Below are positions 18,453 to 26,702 of a stretch of 64,000 nt of DNA, piece by piece. The notes below the pieces were generated by a model. It saw only the letters and a program-made list of their open reading frames with translations. It searched no databases and was not told the origin of the DNA. Each line of letters opens with the position of its first letter. Position 1 is the stretch's first letter. Position numbers and translations under genes: made by a program. Source of the DNA: Streptacidiphilus pinicola (GTDB lineage: Bacteria; Actinomycetota; Actinomycetes; Streptomycetales; Streptomycetaceae); the NCBI RefSeq assembly GCF_003258295.1, contig NZ_QKYN01000034.1:1-64000 (forward strand), read 5' to 3'.

Positions 18453-19286
18453 ATGGCGGAGCGGGAGTCGGGCGTGGGACCGCGCGGTGTGCTGCACCCG
18501 GAACAGGGCGCGAGCCGGTTCACGGTCACGACCGCGCCGCCGGGTCCGGCGCTCGCGCCGTACGTGGAGTACCACTGGATCGTCCGCTGGGACGTGACCG
18601 GGCAGCCCCCGTACGAGTCGCGGGTGCTGTCGCACCCGAACGTGCACCTGGTCTTCGAGCCCGCCGGGCCGCTGCTCTACGGCGTGATCCGCGGCGTCTA
18701 CACCAGGCGGCTGGTCGACGCGGGGCAGGTGCACGGCGTCAGGTTCCTGCCTGGCGGCTTCCGGGTGTTCGCCCCGGGCCCGGTCCAGGAGCTCACCGAC
18801 CAGGTCCTCCCGGCCGCGCGGTTCTTCGGCGAGGAGGCCGACGCGCTCTGCCCGCGGGTCCTCGCCTGCCCGGAGACGGACGCGATGGTCGCGCTCGTCG
18901 AGGGCTTTCTCGCGGAGCGCCTGCCGGCCGAGCCGGATCCTTCCCCAGCCCTCGGCCGGGGGTACCCCCATGCGGCGCAGGTCGCGGCGGTCGTGCGGGA
19001 GATGACGTCCGACCACACCCTGGTCCGGGTGGAGCAGGTCGCCGAGCGCTTCGAGCTCTCCGTGCGGACGCTGCAGCGCCTGTTCGCCGAGTATGTGGGC
19101 GTCTCGCCGAAGGCGGTGCTGCGCCGCGCTCGTCTGCACGAGGCGGCGCAGCGCGCCGACCACGGTTCGGTCGACTGGGCGGCTCTCGCCGCCGACCTCG
19201 GCTACAGCGACCAGGCCCATCTGACCCGCGACTTCACCGCGGTCGTGGGCGTGTCCCCGTCCCGCTACGCGCGGGGCGAGCGCTGA
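18453..19286 (+). CDS. AraC family transcriptional regulator
   Basis: 277 residues. The N-terminal half is a DUF6597-like sensor (WIVRWDVTGQPPYESRVLSHP, VHLVFEP). The C-terminal 95 residues carry two helix-turn-helix motifs typical of AraC/XylS (VEQVAERFELSVRTLQRLFAEYVGVSPK and WAALAADLGYSDQAHLTRDF). It probably controls the divergent DinB-like gene. Odd: residues about 163-172 (DPSPALGRGYPHA) are encoded by a palindromic CCCCAGCC...GGGG-GTACCCCCA element of the kind scattered between Streptomyces genes, so the interdomain linker seems to have grown by repeat insertion without breaking the frame. Confidence 0.9.
   Translation: MAERESGVGPRGVLHPEQGASRFTVTTAPPGPALAPYVEYHWIVRWDVTGQPPYESRVLSHPNVHLVFEPAGPLLYGVIRGVYTRRLVDAGQVHGVRFLPGGFRVFAPGPVQELTDQVLPAARFFGEEADALCPRVLACPETDAMVALVEGFLAERLPAEPDPSPALGRGYPHAAQVAAVVREMTSDHTLVRVEQVAERFELSVRTLQRLFAEYVGVSPKAVLRRARLHEAAQRADHGSVDWAALAADLGYSDQAHLTRDFTAVVGVSPSRYARGER
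18941..18971. repeat. Short palindromic GTACCCCCA element inside the AraC gene
   Basis: CCCC-A-GCC-CTC-GGC-C-GGGG (18943-18961) is followed by GTACCCCCA. From general knowledge, near-identical C-rich palindromes ending GTACCCCCA are common in Streptomyces intergenic DNA. Here one lies in frame between the two domains of the regulator. Confidence 0.5.
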
Positions 19287-19385
19287 TCAGGCCGCTCCGG
19301 CCGACGGGCGCGCGTGGATGACGAGTTCCAGGCCGCCGCGGACCTGATCGCCGCGGTGCGCGAGGCCGTCGGCCCACCCGTGGTT

Positions 19386-20246
19386 TCAGCCCAGCGCGAG
19401 CGCCTGGACCCTCGTGATGTCGCCGTTGAACTTGTCGTGGTCGCCGACGTACGGGCCGGAGTCGGTGTACTGCCACATCGTGTAGTAGCCCCAGCCCGCC
19501 GGCAGCGTGCCGGGGGAGCCGTTGTAGTTGGCGATCCAGAGCGGGTCGTTGGCCGCGAACCCGCCGTAGTTGCCGGTGCACTGGCTCCACCAGGAGGTGG
19601 CGGTGTAGATCACCGCCCAGCGGCTGGTGCGGTAGTGGTACTCGTTGATGAAGCTCGCGATCCAGTTGACCATCCCGCTCTGGGACAGGCCGTAGCAGGA
19701 GGCCCCGTAGGGGTTCCACTCGATGTCGAGCACGCCGGGCAGCGTCTTGCCGTCCTTGGACCAGCCCCCGCCGTGGTTGACGAAGTAGTCCGCCTGGGCG
19801 GCGCCGGAGGTCGTGTCCGGGGTGGCGAAGTGGTAGGCGGCCCGGATCATGCCGACGTTGTAGGGCCCGTTGTACTGCTGGGCGAAGTCCGGGTTGGTGT
19901 AGTAGGTCCCCTCGGTGGCCTTGGTGTAGGCCCACCGGACGCCGCTGTTCCACAGCGTGGTCCAGTCGACGTTGCCCTGGTAGCTGGAGACGTCCACGCC
20001 CTCGGTCTGGGTGACCAGCGGCAGCGCCGGGCCGAGGCCGCCGCCTCCGTGCGCGCGCACGCCGATGCCCATGTAGGCGTCGCCGCGCGGGAGTTTGGCC
20101 GATGCGGCCGCCTGGGCCGCCTGGGCGGACGTGGCGTCGCGGGAGGTTGCCTGGGCGGGGGCGACCGGGATCGCGGCCGCCAGGCCGAGCGCCGTGAGCA
20201 GGGTCGCGGCGGTGGTGAGTCTGCGGGGGAGAGATCGGGAGTTCAT
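19386..20246 (-). CDS. Secreted GH25 lysozyme (N-acetylmuramidase)
   Basis: 286 residues. A signal peptide (SLPRRLTTAATLLTALGLAA, cut near APAQA about residue 32) is followed by a linker and the GH25 domain (about 82-286). Active-site acids are D85 in GVDVSSYQGNVDW, and D174 and E176 in LDIEW. GH25 enzymes cut MurNAc-GlcNAc bonds in peptidoglycan. Roles could be wall turnover, spore development or attack on other cells. The ATG at 20246 has a GGAGG ribosome site (minus strand) at good spacing, so the longer frame to 20339 is rejected. After its TGA the same frame stays open for 31 more codons. Confidence 0.94.
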   Translation of the reverse strand: MNSRSLPRRLTTAATLLTALGLAAAIPVAPAQATSRDATSAQAAQAAASAKLPRGDAYMGIGVRAHGGGGLGPALPLVTQTEGVDVSSYQGNVDWTTLWNSGVRWAYTKATEGTYYTNPDFAQQYNGPYNVGMIRAAYHFATPDTTSGAAQADYFVNHGGGWSKDGKTLPGVLDIEWNPYGASCYGLSQSGMVNWIASFINEYHYRTSRWAVIYTATSWWSQCTGNYGGFAANDPLWIANYNGSPGTLPAGWGYYTMWQYTDSGPYVGDHDKFNGDITRVQALALG

Positions 20247-20456
20247 TGCGTCGCGCCTCCGTGTTGTCCTCGTGCTGGACGGCAAAGGGCTTGCGAGAAC
20301 GCTGAACTGACGGCTGCACACCCGGGTTGTCACAGCCATGCCACAGGAATGCTACGCATGTAGACCCGAATCGCGAAAGAGCTTGCAGGCAATTGCGACG
20401 AAGTCCTGCACGACCGGATCGTCGTCGCTTCCGGGCGGCCGATCTAGCCTGAGCGG

Positions 20457-20630
20457 ATGCCGACCGATCAGGACCCGCCGCGCAACCCGCTGCTCGATCC
20501 GCGACTGGCCGGGGCCGGTGGACTGCTGGTCACGGCGGCGGCAGTGGCGTTCCTGCTGACGCAGGCCACACACCACGACCCGACACCCGCTCCGACGACG
20601 CCGAGCGCGTCGGTGACCGCGCGGAGGTAG
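20457..20630 (+). CDS. Small single-pass membrane protein (57 residues)
   Basis: MPTDQDPPRNPLLDPRLAG at the front, one hydrophobic helix (GLLVTAAAVAFLLTQA, about residues 22-38), then a Thr/Pro/Ala tail. No family is recognised. The high-GC third positions and a terminator 8 nt after the stop support it as real. It is divergent from the lysozyme gene and convergent with the ABC exporter. No strong ribosome site is seen. Confidence 0.55.
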   Translation: MPTDQDPPRNPLLDPRLAGAGGLLVTAAAVAFLLTQATHHDPTPAPTTPSASVTARR

Positions 20631-20637
20631 CCGGAAC

Positions 20638-20677
20638 GGCCGGTGGCCGCTCCCCGGGCGGGGAGCGGCCACCGGCC
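20638..20677. terminator. Bidirectional terminator between the small membrane gene and the ABC exporter
   Basis: A perfect 18-bp stem (20638-20655 with 20660-20677) with loop GGGC lies between the stop codons of convergent genes. Confidence 0.9.
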
Positions 20678-20691
20678 TTCGGAGGCGAGGG

Positions 20692-22653
20692 TCAGTCGAC
20701 CTCCGCCACCGCCTGGGCGAACTGCGCCTTGTAGAGGCGGGCGTAGGCGCCGTCCTGCTCCAGCAGGGAGGCGTGGTCGCCCTGTTCGACGATCGCGCCG
20801 TTCTCCATCACCAGGATGGTGTCCGCGTCGCGGATCGTGGAGAGGCGGTGCGCGATGACGAAGGCGGTGCGGCCCGCGCGCAGCTTGGCCATCGCGCGCT
20901 GGATCAGCACCTCGGTGCGGGTGTCGACGGAGCTGGTCGCCTCGTCCAGGACGAGGATCGTCGGCTCGGCGAGGAACGCCCGCGCGATGGTGATCAGCTG
21001 CTTCTCGCCCGCGCTGACGCCGGTGCCCTCGTCGTCGATGACGGTGTCGTAGCCGTCCGGCAGGGTGCGCACGAAGCGGTCGACGTGGGCGGCCTTCGCC
21101 GCCGCGACGATCTGCTCGCGCGTCGCCCCCTCCGAGCCGTAGGCGATGTTGTCCGCGATGGAGCCGCCGAACAGCCAGGTGTCCTGCAACACCATGCCGA
21201 TGTGGCCGCGCAGCTCCTCGCGGTTCATCGCCGCGACGTCGACGCCGTCCAGCGTGATCCGGCCCGCCGTCGGCTCGTAGAACCGCATCAGCAGGTTGAC
21301 CAGGGTGGTCTTGCCGGCGCCGGTCGGGCCGACGATGGCGACCGTGTGGCCGGGGTCGGCCAGCAGCGAGAGGTCCTCGATGAGGGGCTTCTCCGGGTCG
21401 TAGCGGAAGGCCACGTGCTCGAACTCGACCTGCCCGCGCACGATCTCGGGACGCTCCGGCGCGGCCGGCTCGGGCGACTGCTCGTCCGCGTCCAGCAGTT
21501 CGAAGACGCGCTCGGCCGAGGCGACGCCGGACTGCACCAGGTTGGCCATGGCCGCGACCTGGGTCAGCGGCTGGCTGAACTGCCGCGAGTACTGGATGAA
21601 CGCCTGCACGTCACCGATCGACAGCGCGCCCGAAGCGACCCGCAGGCCACCCACGACCGCCACGATGACGTAGTTCAGGTTGCCGATGAACATCATCGAC
21701 GGCTGGATCAGGCCGGAGATGAACTGCGCCTTGAAGCTGGCCTGGTAGAGCTTCTCGTTCTCGGCGTCGAACTGCTCCGCGGCCTCCTTCTGGTGGCCGA
21801 AGACCTTGACCAGGGAGTGGCCGGTGTACATCTCCTCGATGTGCGCGTTCAGCTTGCCCGTGGACTTCCACTGCTGGACGAAGTTCGGCTGCGCCCGCTT
21901 GCCGACCTTGGCCGCCAGCACCGCCGAGGCGGGGATGGAGACCAGCGCGATCAGGGCCAGCAGCCAGGAGATCCAGAACATCATGGTCAGCACGCCGACG
22001 ACCATCAGCAGCGAGCTGATGATCTGCGACATGGTCTGCTGCAGCGACTGCGCGATGTTGTCGATGTCGTTGGTGACCCGGCTCAGCACCTCGCCGCGCG
22101 GCTGCTTGTCGTAGTAGCTGAGCGGCAGTCGGGCCAGTTTGTCCTCGACGTCCGCGCGCAGCCGGTTCGCGGCGCGCTGGACGGCCACGTTGGCCAGGCG
22201 CGCCTGGATGATCCCGCACAGGCCCGCGACCAGGTAGATCAGGGCGACCCAGAGCAGCACGGTGCCGACCGCGCCGAAGTCGATGCCCTTGCCGGGGGTG
22301 AAGTGGACCGAGGACAGCATCTGCTGCTGCTGGTGGTTCAGGTGCGCGTTGAGCGCGGCCGGGTCGGTGCCCGCCGGGATCTTCTTGCCGAAGACCCCGC
22401 CGAGGATCAGGTCGGTCGCGTGGCCGAGCACCTTGGGGCCGACCACCGAGAGCGCGACGCTGACCATGGCCAGCGCCAGCACCCCGATGATGAGCGGGCG
22501 TTCGGGCCGCAGCCGGCCCAGCACGCGCTTGCCCGAGGCCTTGAAGTTCAACGACTTCTCGGCCGGCTGGGCGCCCATCCAGCGGCCCGGACCCGCCCCC
22601 GCGCCCGGACGGCGGCTTGCCGCCGCCTTGGCTTCGTCGCCGCCGGAGCTCAT
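20692..22653 (-). CDS. ABC exporter half-transporter, catalytically consensus subunit
   Basis: 653 residues. An N-terminal extension of about 50 residues precedes a six-helix membrane domain with a roughly 40-residue loop insertion near 95-130 (DPAALNAHLNHQQQQML). The nucleotide-binding domain (about 405-645) has Walker A GPTGAGKTT near residue 440, a signature VSAGEKQ (in place of LSGGQ), and Walker B ILVLDEATSSVD with the catalytic Glu. Start ATGA overlaps the stop of the gene upstream, so the two are co-translated and probably form a heterodimer exporting drugs, lipids or peptides. A terminator lies after the stop. Confidence 0.93.
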   Translation of the reverse strand: MSSGGDEAKAAASRRPGAGAGPGRWMGAQPAEKSLNFKASGKRVLGRLRPERPLIIGVLALAMVSVALSVVGPKVLGHATDLILGGVFGKKIPAGTDPAALNAHLNHQQQQMLSSVHFTPGKGIDFGAVGTVLLWVALIYLVAGLCGIIQARLANVAVQRAANRLRADVEDKLARLPLSYYDKQPRGEVLSRVTNDIDNIAQSLQQTMSQIISSLLMVVGVLTMMFWISWLLALIALVSIPASAVLAAKVGKRAQPNFVQQWKSTGKLNAHIEEMYTGHSLVKVFGHQKEAAEQFDAENEKLYQASFKAQFISGLIQPSMMFIGNLNYVIVAVVGGLRVASGALSIGDVQAFIQYSRQFSQPLTQVAAMANLVQSGVASAERVFELLDADEQSPEPAAPERPEIVRGQVEFEHVAFRYDPEKPLIEDLSLLADPGHTVAIVGPTGAGKTTLVNLLMRFYEPTAGRITLDGVDVAAMNREELRGHIGMVLQDTWLFGGSIADNIAYGSEGATREQIVAAAKAAHVDRFVRTLPDGYDTVIDDEGTGVSAGEKQLITIARAFLAEPTILVLDEATSSVDTRTEVLIQRAMAKLRAGRTAFVIAHRLSTIRDADTILVMENGAIVEQGDHASLLEQDGAYARLYKAQFAQAVAEVD

Positions 22654-24383
22654 GCCGCCTCCTCCTCGGTCAGCTGAGACAGCACGATCTCTCGGTACGT
22701 CTCGTTCACGTCCATCAGTTCACGGTGCGTGCCCTCGCCGACGACCTGGCCCGCGTCGAGGACGATGATGCGGTCGGCGTTGCGGATCGTGGAGACCCGC
22801 TGCGCCACGATGACCACCGTCGAGTCGCGCGTCTCGCGCCCGAGCGCGGCGCGCAGCCGGGCGTCGGTCGCGTAGTCGAGCGCGGAGAAGGAGTCGTCGA
22901 AGAGGTAGACCTCCGGCTTGCGCACCAGCGCGCGGGCGATGGCCAGACGCTGGCGCTGGCCGCCGGAGACGTTGGTGCCGCCCTGCGCGATCGGCGCGTC
23001 CAGGCCCTCGGCGAGTTCGGAGACGAAGTCCTTGGCCTGCGCGGTCTCCAGGGCCGCCCACAGCTCCTCGTCCGTCGCGTCCGGGTTTCCGTAGCGAAGG
23101 TTGGAGGCGACGGTGCCGGTGAACAGGTAGGGCTTCTGCGGGACCAGGCCGATCGACTTGGCGAGCACCGACTCGTCCAGCTCGCGCACGTCCACGCCGT
23201 CGACGAGCACCGAACCGTCGGTGACGTCGGAGAGCCGCGGGATCAGGTTGACCAGGGTGGTCTTGCCGGATCCGGTTGAGCCGATGATCGCGGTGGTCTC
23301 GCCGGGCCGGGCGGTGAAGGAGACGTCCCGCAGCACGGCCGCCTCGGCGCCCGGGTAGCGGAACTCGGCGCCGCGCAGCTCCAGGAAGCCGCGGGCGGAG
23401 AGCTCGCGGACCGGGCTGGCCGGCGGGACGACGGTGGTCTCGGTGTCGAGCACCTCCATGACGCGTTCGGCGCAGACCTCGGCGCGCGGCACCATCATGA
23501 ACATGAAGGTGGCCATCATGACCGACATCAGGATCTGCATCAGGTAGCTGAGGAACGCCGTCAGTGCGCCGATCTGCATGCCGCCGCTGTCGATCCGGTG
23601 CGCGCCGAACCACATGACGGCCACGCTGGAGAGGTTCACCACCAGCATGACCAGCGGGAACATCAGCGCCATCAGCCGGCCCACGCGCAGGCCGACGTCG
23701 GTCAGGTCGTCGTTGGCGCCGCGGAAGCGGGTGCGCTCGTGGGTGTCCTTGACGAAGGCGCGGATCACGCGCAGGCCGCTGATCTGCTCGCGCAGCACGC
23801 GGTTGACGGTGTCGATGCGCTCCTGCATGGAGCGGAAGAGCGGCCGCATCCGGCTGACCGTGAAGCCGATGATCACGCCGAGGATCGGCACGATGACGAT
23901 CAGCAGGCTGGAGAGCGGCACGTCCTGGTTGAGCGCCAGGATGATGCCGCCGACGCACATGATCGGCGCGGAGACCATCAGCGTGAAGGTCATCAGCACC
24001 AGCATCTGCACCTGCTGGACGTCGTTGGTGCTGCGGGTGATCAGCGAGGGGGCGCCGAATTGGCCGACCTCGCGCACGGAGAACGACTGGACCCGGTTGA
24101 AGACCGAGGCCCGGATGTCCCGGCCCAGCGCCATCGCGGTCCGGGCGCCGAAGTAGACGGCCCCGACGGAACAGATCACCTGAGCCAGCGAGACGCCGAT
24201 CATGATCCCGCCGGTGGACAGGATGTAGCCGGAGTCGCCCTTGATGACGCCGTTGTCGATGATGTCGGCGTTGAGGGTGGGAAGGTAGAGGGTCGCGATC
24301 GTCTGGACCAGCTGGAGCAGGACCAGCAGGGCGATCGGCCTGGAGTACGGCCCCAGGTGGGCGCGCAGGAGTCGGATCAGCAC
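22650..24383 (-). CDS. ABC exporter half-transporter, subunit with a degenerate ATPase site
   Basis: 577 residues. It has six transmembrane helices (about 15-300) and an ATPase domain with Walker A GSTGSGKTT, a canonical signature VSGGQRQRLAIARAL, and Walker B VYLFDDSFSALD. The catalytic glutamate after Walker B is an aspartate, as in the non-hydrolysing site of asymmetric exporters such as TM287/288, LmrCD and BmrCD. With its partner it should give one active and one degenerate ATP site. It is first in a two-gene operon. The substrate is unknown. Confidence 0.93.
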   Translation of the reverse strand: MLIRLLRAHLGPYSRPIALLVLLQLVQTIATLYLPTLNADIIDNGVIKGDSGYILSTGGIMIGVSLAQVICSVGAVYFGARTAMALGRDIRASVFNRVQSFSVREVGQFGAPSLITRSTNDVQQVQMLVLMTFTLMVSAPIMCVGGIILALNQDVPLSSLLIVIVPILGVIIGFTVSRMRPLFRSMQERIDTVNRVLREQISGLRVIRAFVKDTHERTRFRGANDDLTDVGLRVGRLMALMFPLVMLVVNLSSVAVMWFGAHRIDSGGMQIGALTAFLSYLMQILMSVMMATFMFMMVPRAEVCAERVMEVLDTETTVVPPASPVRELSARGFLELRGAEFRYPGAEAAVLRDVSFTARPGETTAIIGSTGSGKTTLVNLIPRLSDVTDGSVLVDGVDVRELDESVLAKSIGLVPQKPYLFTGTVASNLRYGNPDATDEELWAALETAQAKDFVSELAEGLDAPIAQGGTNVSGGQRQRLAIARALVRKPEVYLFDDSFSALDYATDARLRAALGRETRDSTVVIVAQRVSTIRNADRIIVLDAGQVVGEGTHRELMDVNETYREIVLSQLTEEEAA

Positions 24384-24742
24384 AACGGATCTCTCAGGAG
24401 GAGATGAGCTGGTGGGTGGAGGTTGTGAAGGTATCTGCGTACACCGTACCCGGTTGCGCGGGCGCGGGCCATTGATTTAGCGGGGCGCCATGGTACGAAG
24501 CTTACCTGCCGCCCGGCAAGCCAGCGGGGCGCGGTCAATTCACCCCCTTACGCCCGAGGCCCGAACGTCCTAATCTGATCGTTGCCCGCTGGTTACTCGT
24601 GAGTTAAACAGTGGGTCTGAAGTGACGCCCGCAGTCTGCCCCCTTCGCAGACGGCCACCGTCCACCCCCAGTCAGCCCCGCCGTCCGCACCGCATGAGCC
24701 CCCGGCCGCCCCACACCGGCCGAGCGGGCACCGGAGGTAGTC
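24384..24742. other. Divergent intergenic region, ABC exporter / acyl-CoA synthetase
   Basis: 359 bp with no gene I can support. It has below-average GC and must hold both promoters. The minus strand directly before the exporter carries TCCTCCTGAGAG as a ribosome-site complement. The only clear motif is the imperfect palindrome at 24593-24607. No tRNA or riboswitch fold was recognised. Confidence 0.6.
24593..24607. promoter_or_regulatory. Candidate operator TTACTC-GT-GAGTTAA upstream of the acyl-CoA synthetase
   Basis: An imperfect dyad TTACTCGTGAGTTAA stands out as AT-rich in this genome, 136 bp before the acyl-CoA synthetase start. Inverted TTACTN-type sites are seen for TetR-type lipid regulators in actinobacteria, but the regulator cannot be named. 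Confidence 0.4.
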
Positions 24743-26659
24743 GTGAGCTTGAAGCCCCTCGTCGCCGAGCCCCTGCTGGACAACCGCCCCGAATCCGTGG
24801 CGCAGCTCTTCCTCGCCCGTGTGGCGGCCACGCCGGACCGGGTGGCCTACCGCTACCCCGTGCCGGTCGACGAGCACGCCGCCGACGGTGCCCCGGGCGC
24901 GGAGCAGTGGCGCTCGATGACCTGGTCGCAGGCGGCCGAGCGGGTGGGCGGCATCGCGGCCGGCCTGATGAGCCTCGACATCGTGCCCGAGGAGCGGGTC
25001 GGCATCTCCTGCTCGACCCGGATCGAGTGGATCCTGATCGACCTCGGCATCATGTGCGCCGGCGCGGCCGTCACCGCCGTCTACCCGAGCACCAACGGCG
25101 AGGAGACCGCGTTCATCCTCTCCGACTCGGGCAGCCGCGCGCTCTTCGTCGAGGACGACAAGCAGCTGGCCAAGGTGCTCGGCGTGCTGGACCAGACCCC
25201 GGAGGTCCGGGTGATCGTCACCGTCGACGGCAGCAAGCCGGAGCCGGGCGCGGAGCCCGCCGGTGTCGAGGTGCTCTCGCTCGCCGAGCTGGAGGAGCGC
25301 GGCGTCGCCTACCTCAAGGAGCACGCCGACGCCGTCACCTCGACCGTCGCAGCGCTCCAGCGCGAGCAGTTGGCCACCCTGATCTACACCTCCGGCACCA
25401 CCGGCCGCCCCAAGGGCGTCCGCCTGGTCCACGACTGCTGGGCCTACCAGGCCGCGGCGCAGTCCTCGCTCGGCCTGACCGACGACACCGACGTGCAGTA
25501 CCTGTGGCTGCCGCTGTCGCACGTCTTCGGCAAGACGCTGACCTCCGGTCACATCCAGCAGGGCTCGGTCATCGCCGTCGACGGCCGGATCGACAAGATC
25601 ATCACCAACCTGCCGCTGGTCCAGCCGACCTACATGGCGGCCGCGCCGCGCATCTTCGAGAAGGTCTACAACGGCATCGCCGGCAAGGCCCGGGCCGAGG
25701 GCGGCGCCAAGTACAAGATCTTCATGTGGGCGGCGGGCGTCGCCCGCCAGTACGCCGAGACGGCGCAGAAGAACGAGATCCGGACCGGCTCGCGCACCGT
25801 CCCCTTCCCGCTGCAGGCCAAGCACGCGGTGGCGGACAAGCTCGTCTACGCCAAGATCCGCGCGGCGTTCGGCGGGCAGCTGCGGGCCTGCGTCTCCGGC
25901 TCGGCCGCGCTCGCCCCGGACATCAACTACTTCTTCTCCGGCGTCGGCGTGCACATCCTGGAGGGCTACGGCCTCAGCGAGACCAGCGCCGGCTCCACGG
26001 TCAACCCGGGCGAGAGCTACCGCGTCGGGACGGTGGGCCGCCCGCTGCCCGGCACCGAGGTCCGCATCGCCGAGGACGGCGAGATCCTGCTGCGCGGCCC
26101 CGGCGTCATGCGCGGCTACCACAACCAGCCGGAGAAGACCGCCGAGGTGCTGGAGGCCGACGGCTGGTTCCACACCGGCGACATCGGCGAGCTGGACAAG
26201 GACGGCTTCCTGCGGATCACCGACCGCAAGAAGGACATGTTCAAGACCTCCGGCGGCAAGTACGTCGCCCCGAGCGAGGTCGAGGGCCGGTTCAAGGCGG
26301 TCTGCCCGTTCGTCAGCAACATCATGGTCATCGGCAACGGCCGCAACTTCTGCGCCGCGCTGATCACCCTGGACGAGCCGGCGATCATGCAGTGGGCGTC
26401 CACCAACGGTCAGGCGGGCAAGTCCTACGCCGAGGTCTGCGTCTCGTCCGAGACGCACCAGCTGATCTCCGGCTTCGTGGACCAGCTCAACGGTGGGCTG
26501 CAGCGCTGGCAGACGATCAAGAAGTTCACCGTCCTGCCGCGCGACCTCGACATCGAGCACGGCGAGCTCACCCCGAGCCTGAAGGTCAAGCGCCCGGTCG
26601 TGGAGCGCGAGAACGCCGAGCTGATCGAGGCGATGTACGCGGGCTCCCGCGAGGCCTGA
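24743..26659 (+). CDS. Long-chain acyl-CoA synthetase (AMP-dependent)
   Basis: 638 residues. AMP-binding superfamily: P-loop motif YTSGTTGRPKG from Y215, the core motif EGYGLSETSAG, the GDIGELDKDGFLRITDRKKD hinge, and a C-terminal lysine region. It is of the FAA1/FadD15 type, which activates long-chain fatty acids to acyl-CoA with ATP for beta-oxidation or lipid synthesis at the inner face of the membrane. The GTG start has GGAGGT 8 nt upstream. It is probably transcribed alone, with hemW 43 nt downstream. An AT-rich palindrome upstream may be its operator. Confidence 0.94.
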   Translation: MSLKPLVAEPLLDNRPESVAQLFLARVAATPDRVAYRYPVPVDEHAADGAPGAEQWRSMTWSQAAERVGGIAAGLMSLDIVPEERVGISCSTRIEWILIDLGIMCAGAAVTAVYPSTNGEETAFILSDSGSRALFVEDDKQLAKVLGVLDQTPEVRVIVTVDGSKPEPGAEPAGVEVLSLAELEERGVAYLKEHADAVTSTVAALQREQLATLIYTSGTTGRPKGVRLVHDCWAYQAAAQSSLGLTDDTDVQYLWLPLSHVFGKTLTSGHIQQGSVIAVDGRIDKIITNLPLVQPTYMAAAPRIFEKVYNGIAGKARAEGGAKYKIFMWAAGVARQYAETAQKNEIRTGSRTVPFPLQAKHAVADKLVYAKIRAAFGGQLRACVSGSAALAPDINYFFSGVGVHILEGYGLSETSAGSTVNPGESYRVGTVGRPLPGTEVRIAEDGEILLRGPGVMRGYHNQPEKTAEVLEADGWFHTGDIGELDKDGFLRITDRKKDMFKTSGGKYVAPSEVEGRFKAVCPFVSNIMVIGNGRNFCAALITLDEPAIMQWASTNGQAGKSYAEVCVSSETHQLISGFVDQLNGGLQRWQTIKKFTVLPRDLDIEHGELTPSLKVKRPVVERENAELIEAMYAGSREA

Positions 26660-26702
26660 CCTTTTTTGGGGGGAGGGGAGGGCGTAACGGACAATAGGCC
26701 GT

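Noticed and set aside
24593-26560. 655-codon minus-strand frame opposite the acyl-CoA synthetase
   Set aside because: Mirror frame of a clear gene; composition is an artefact of codon bias.
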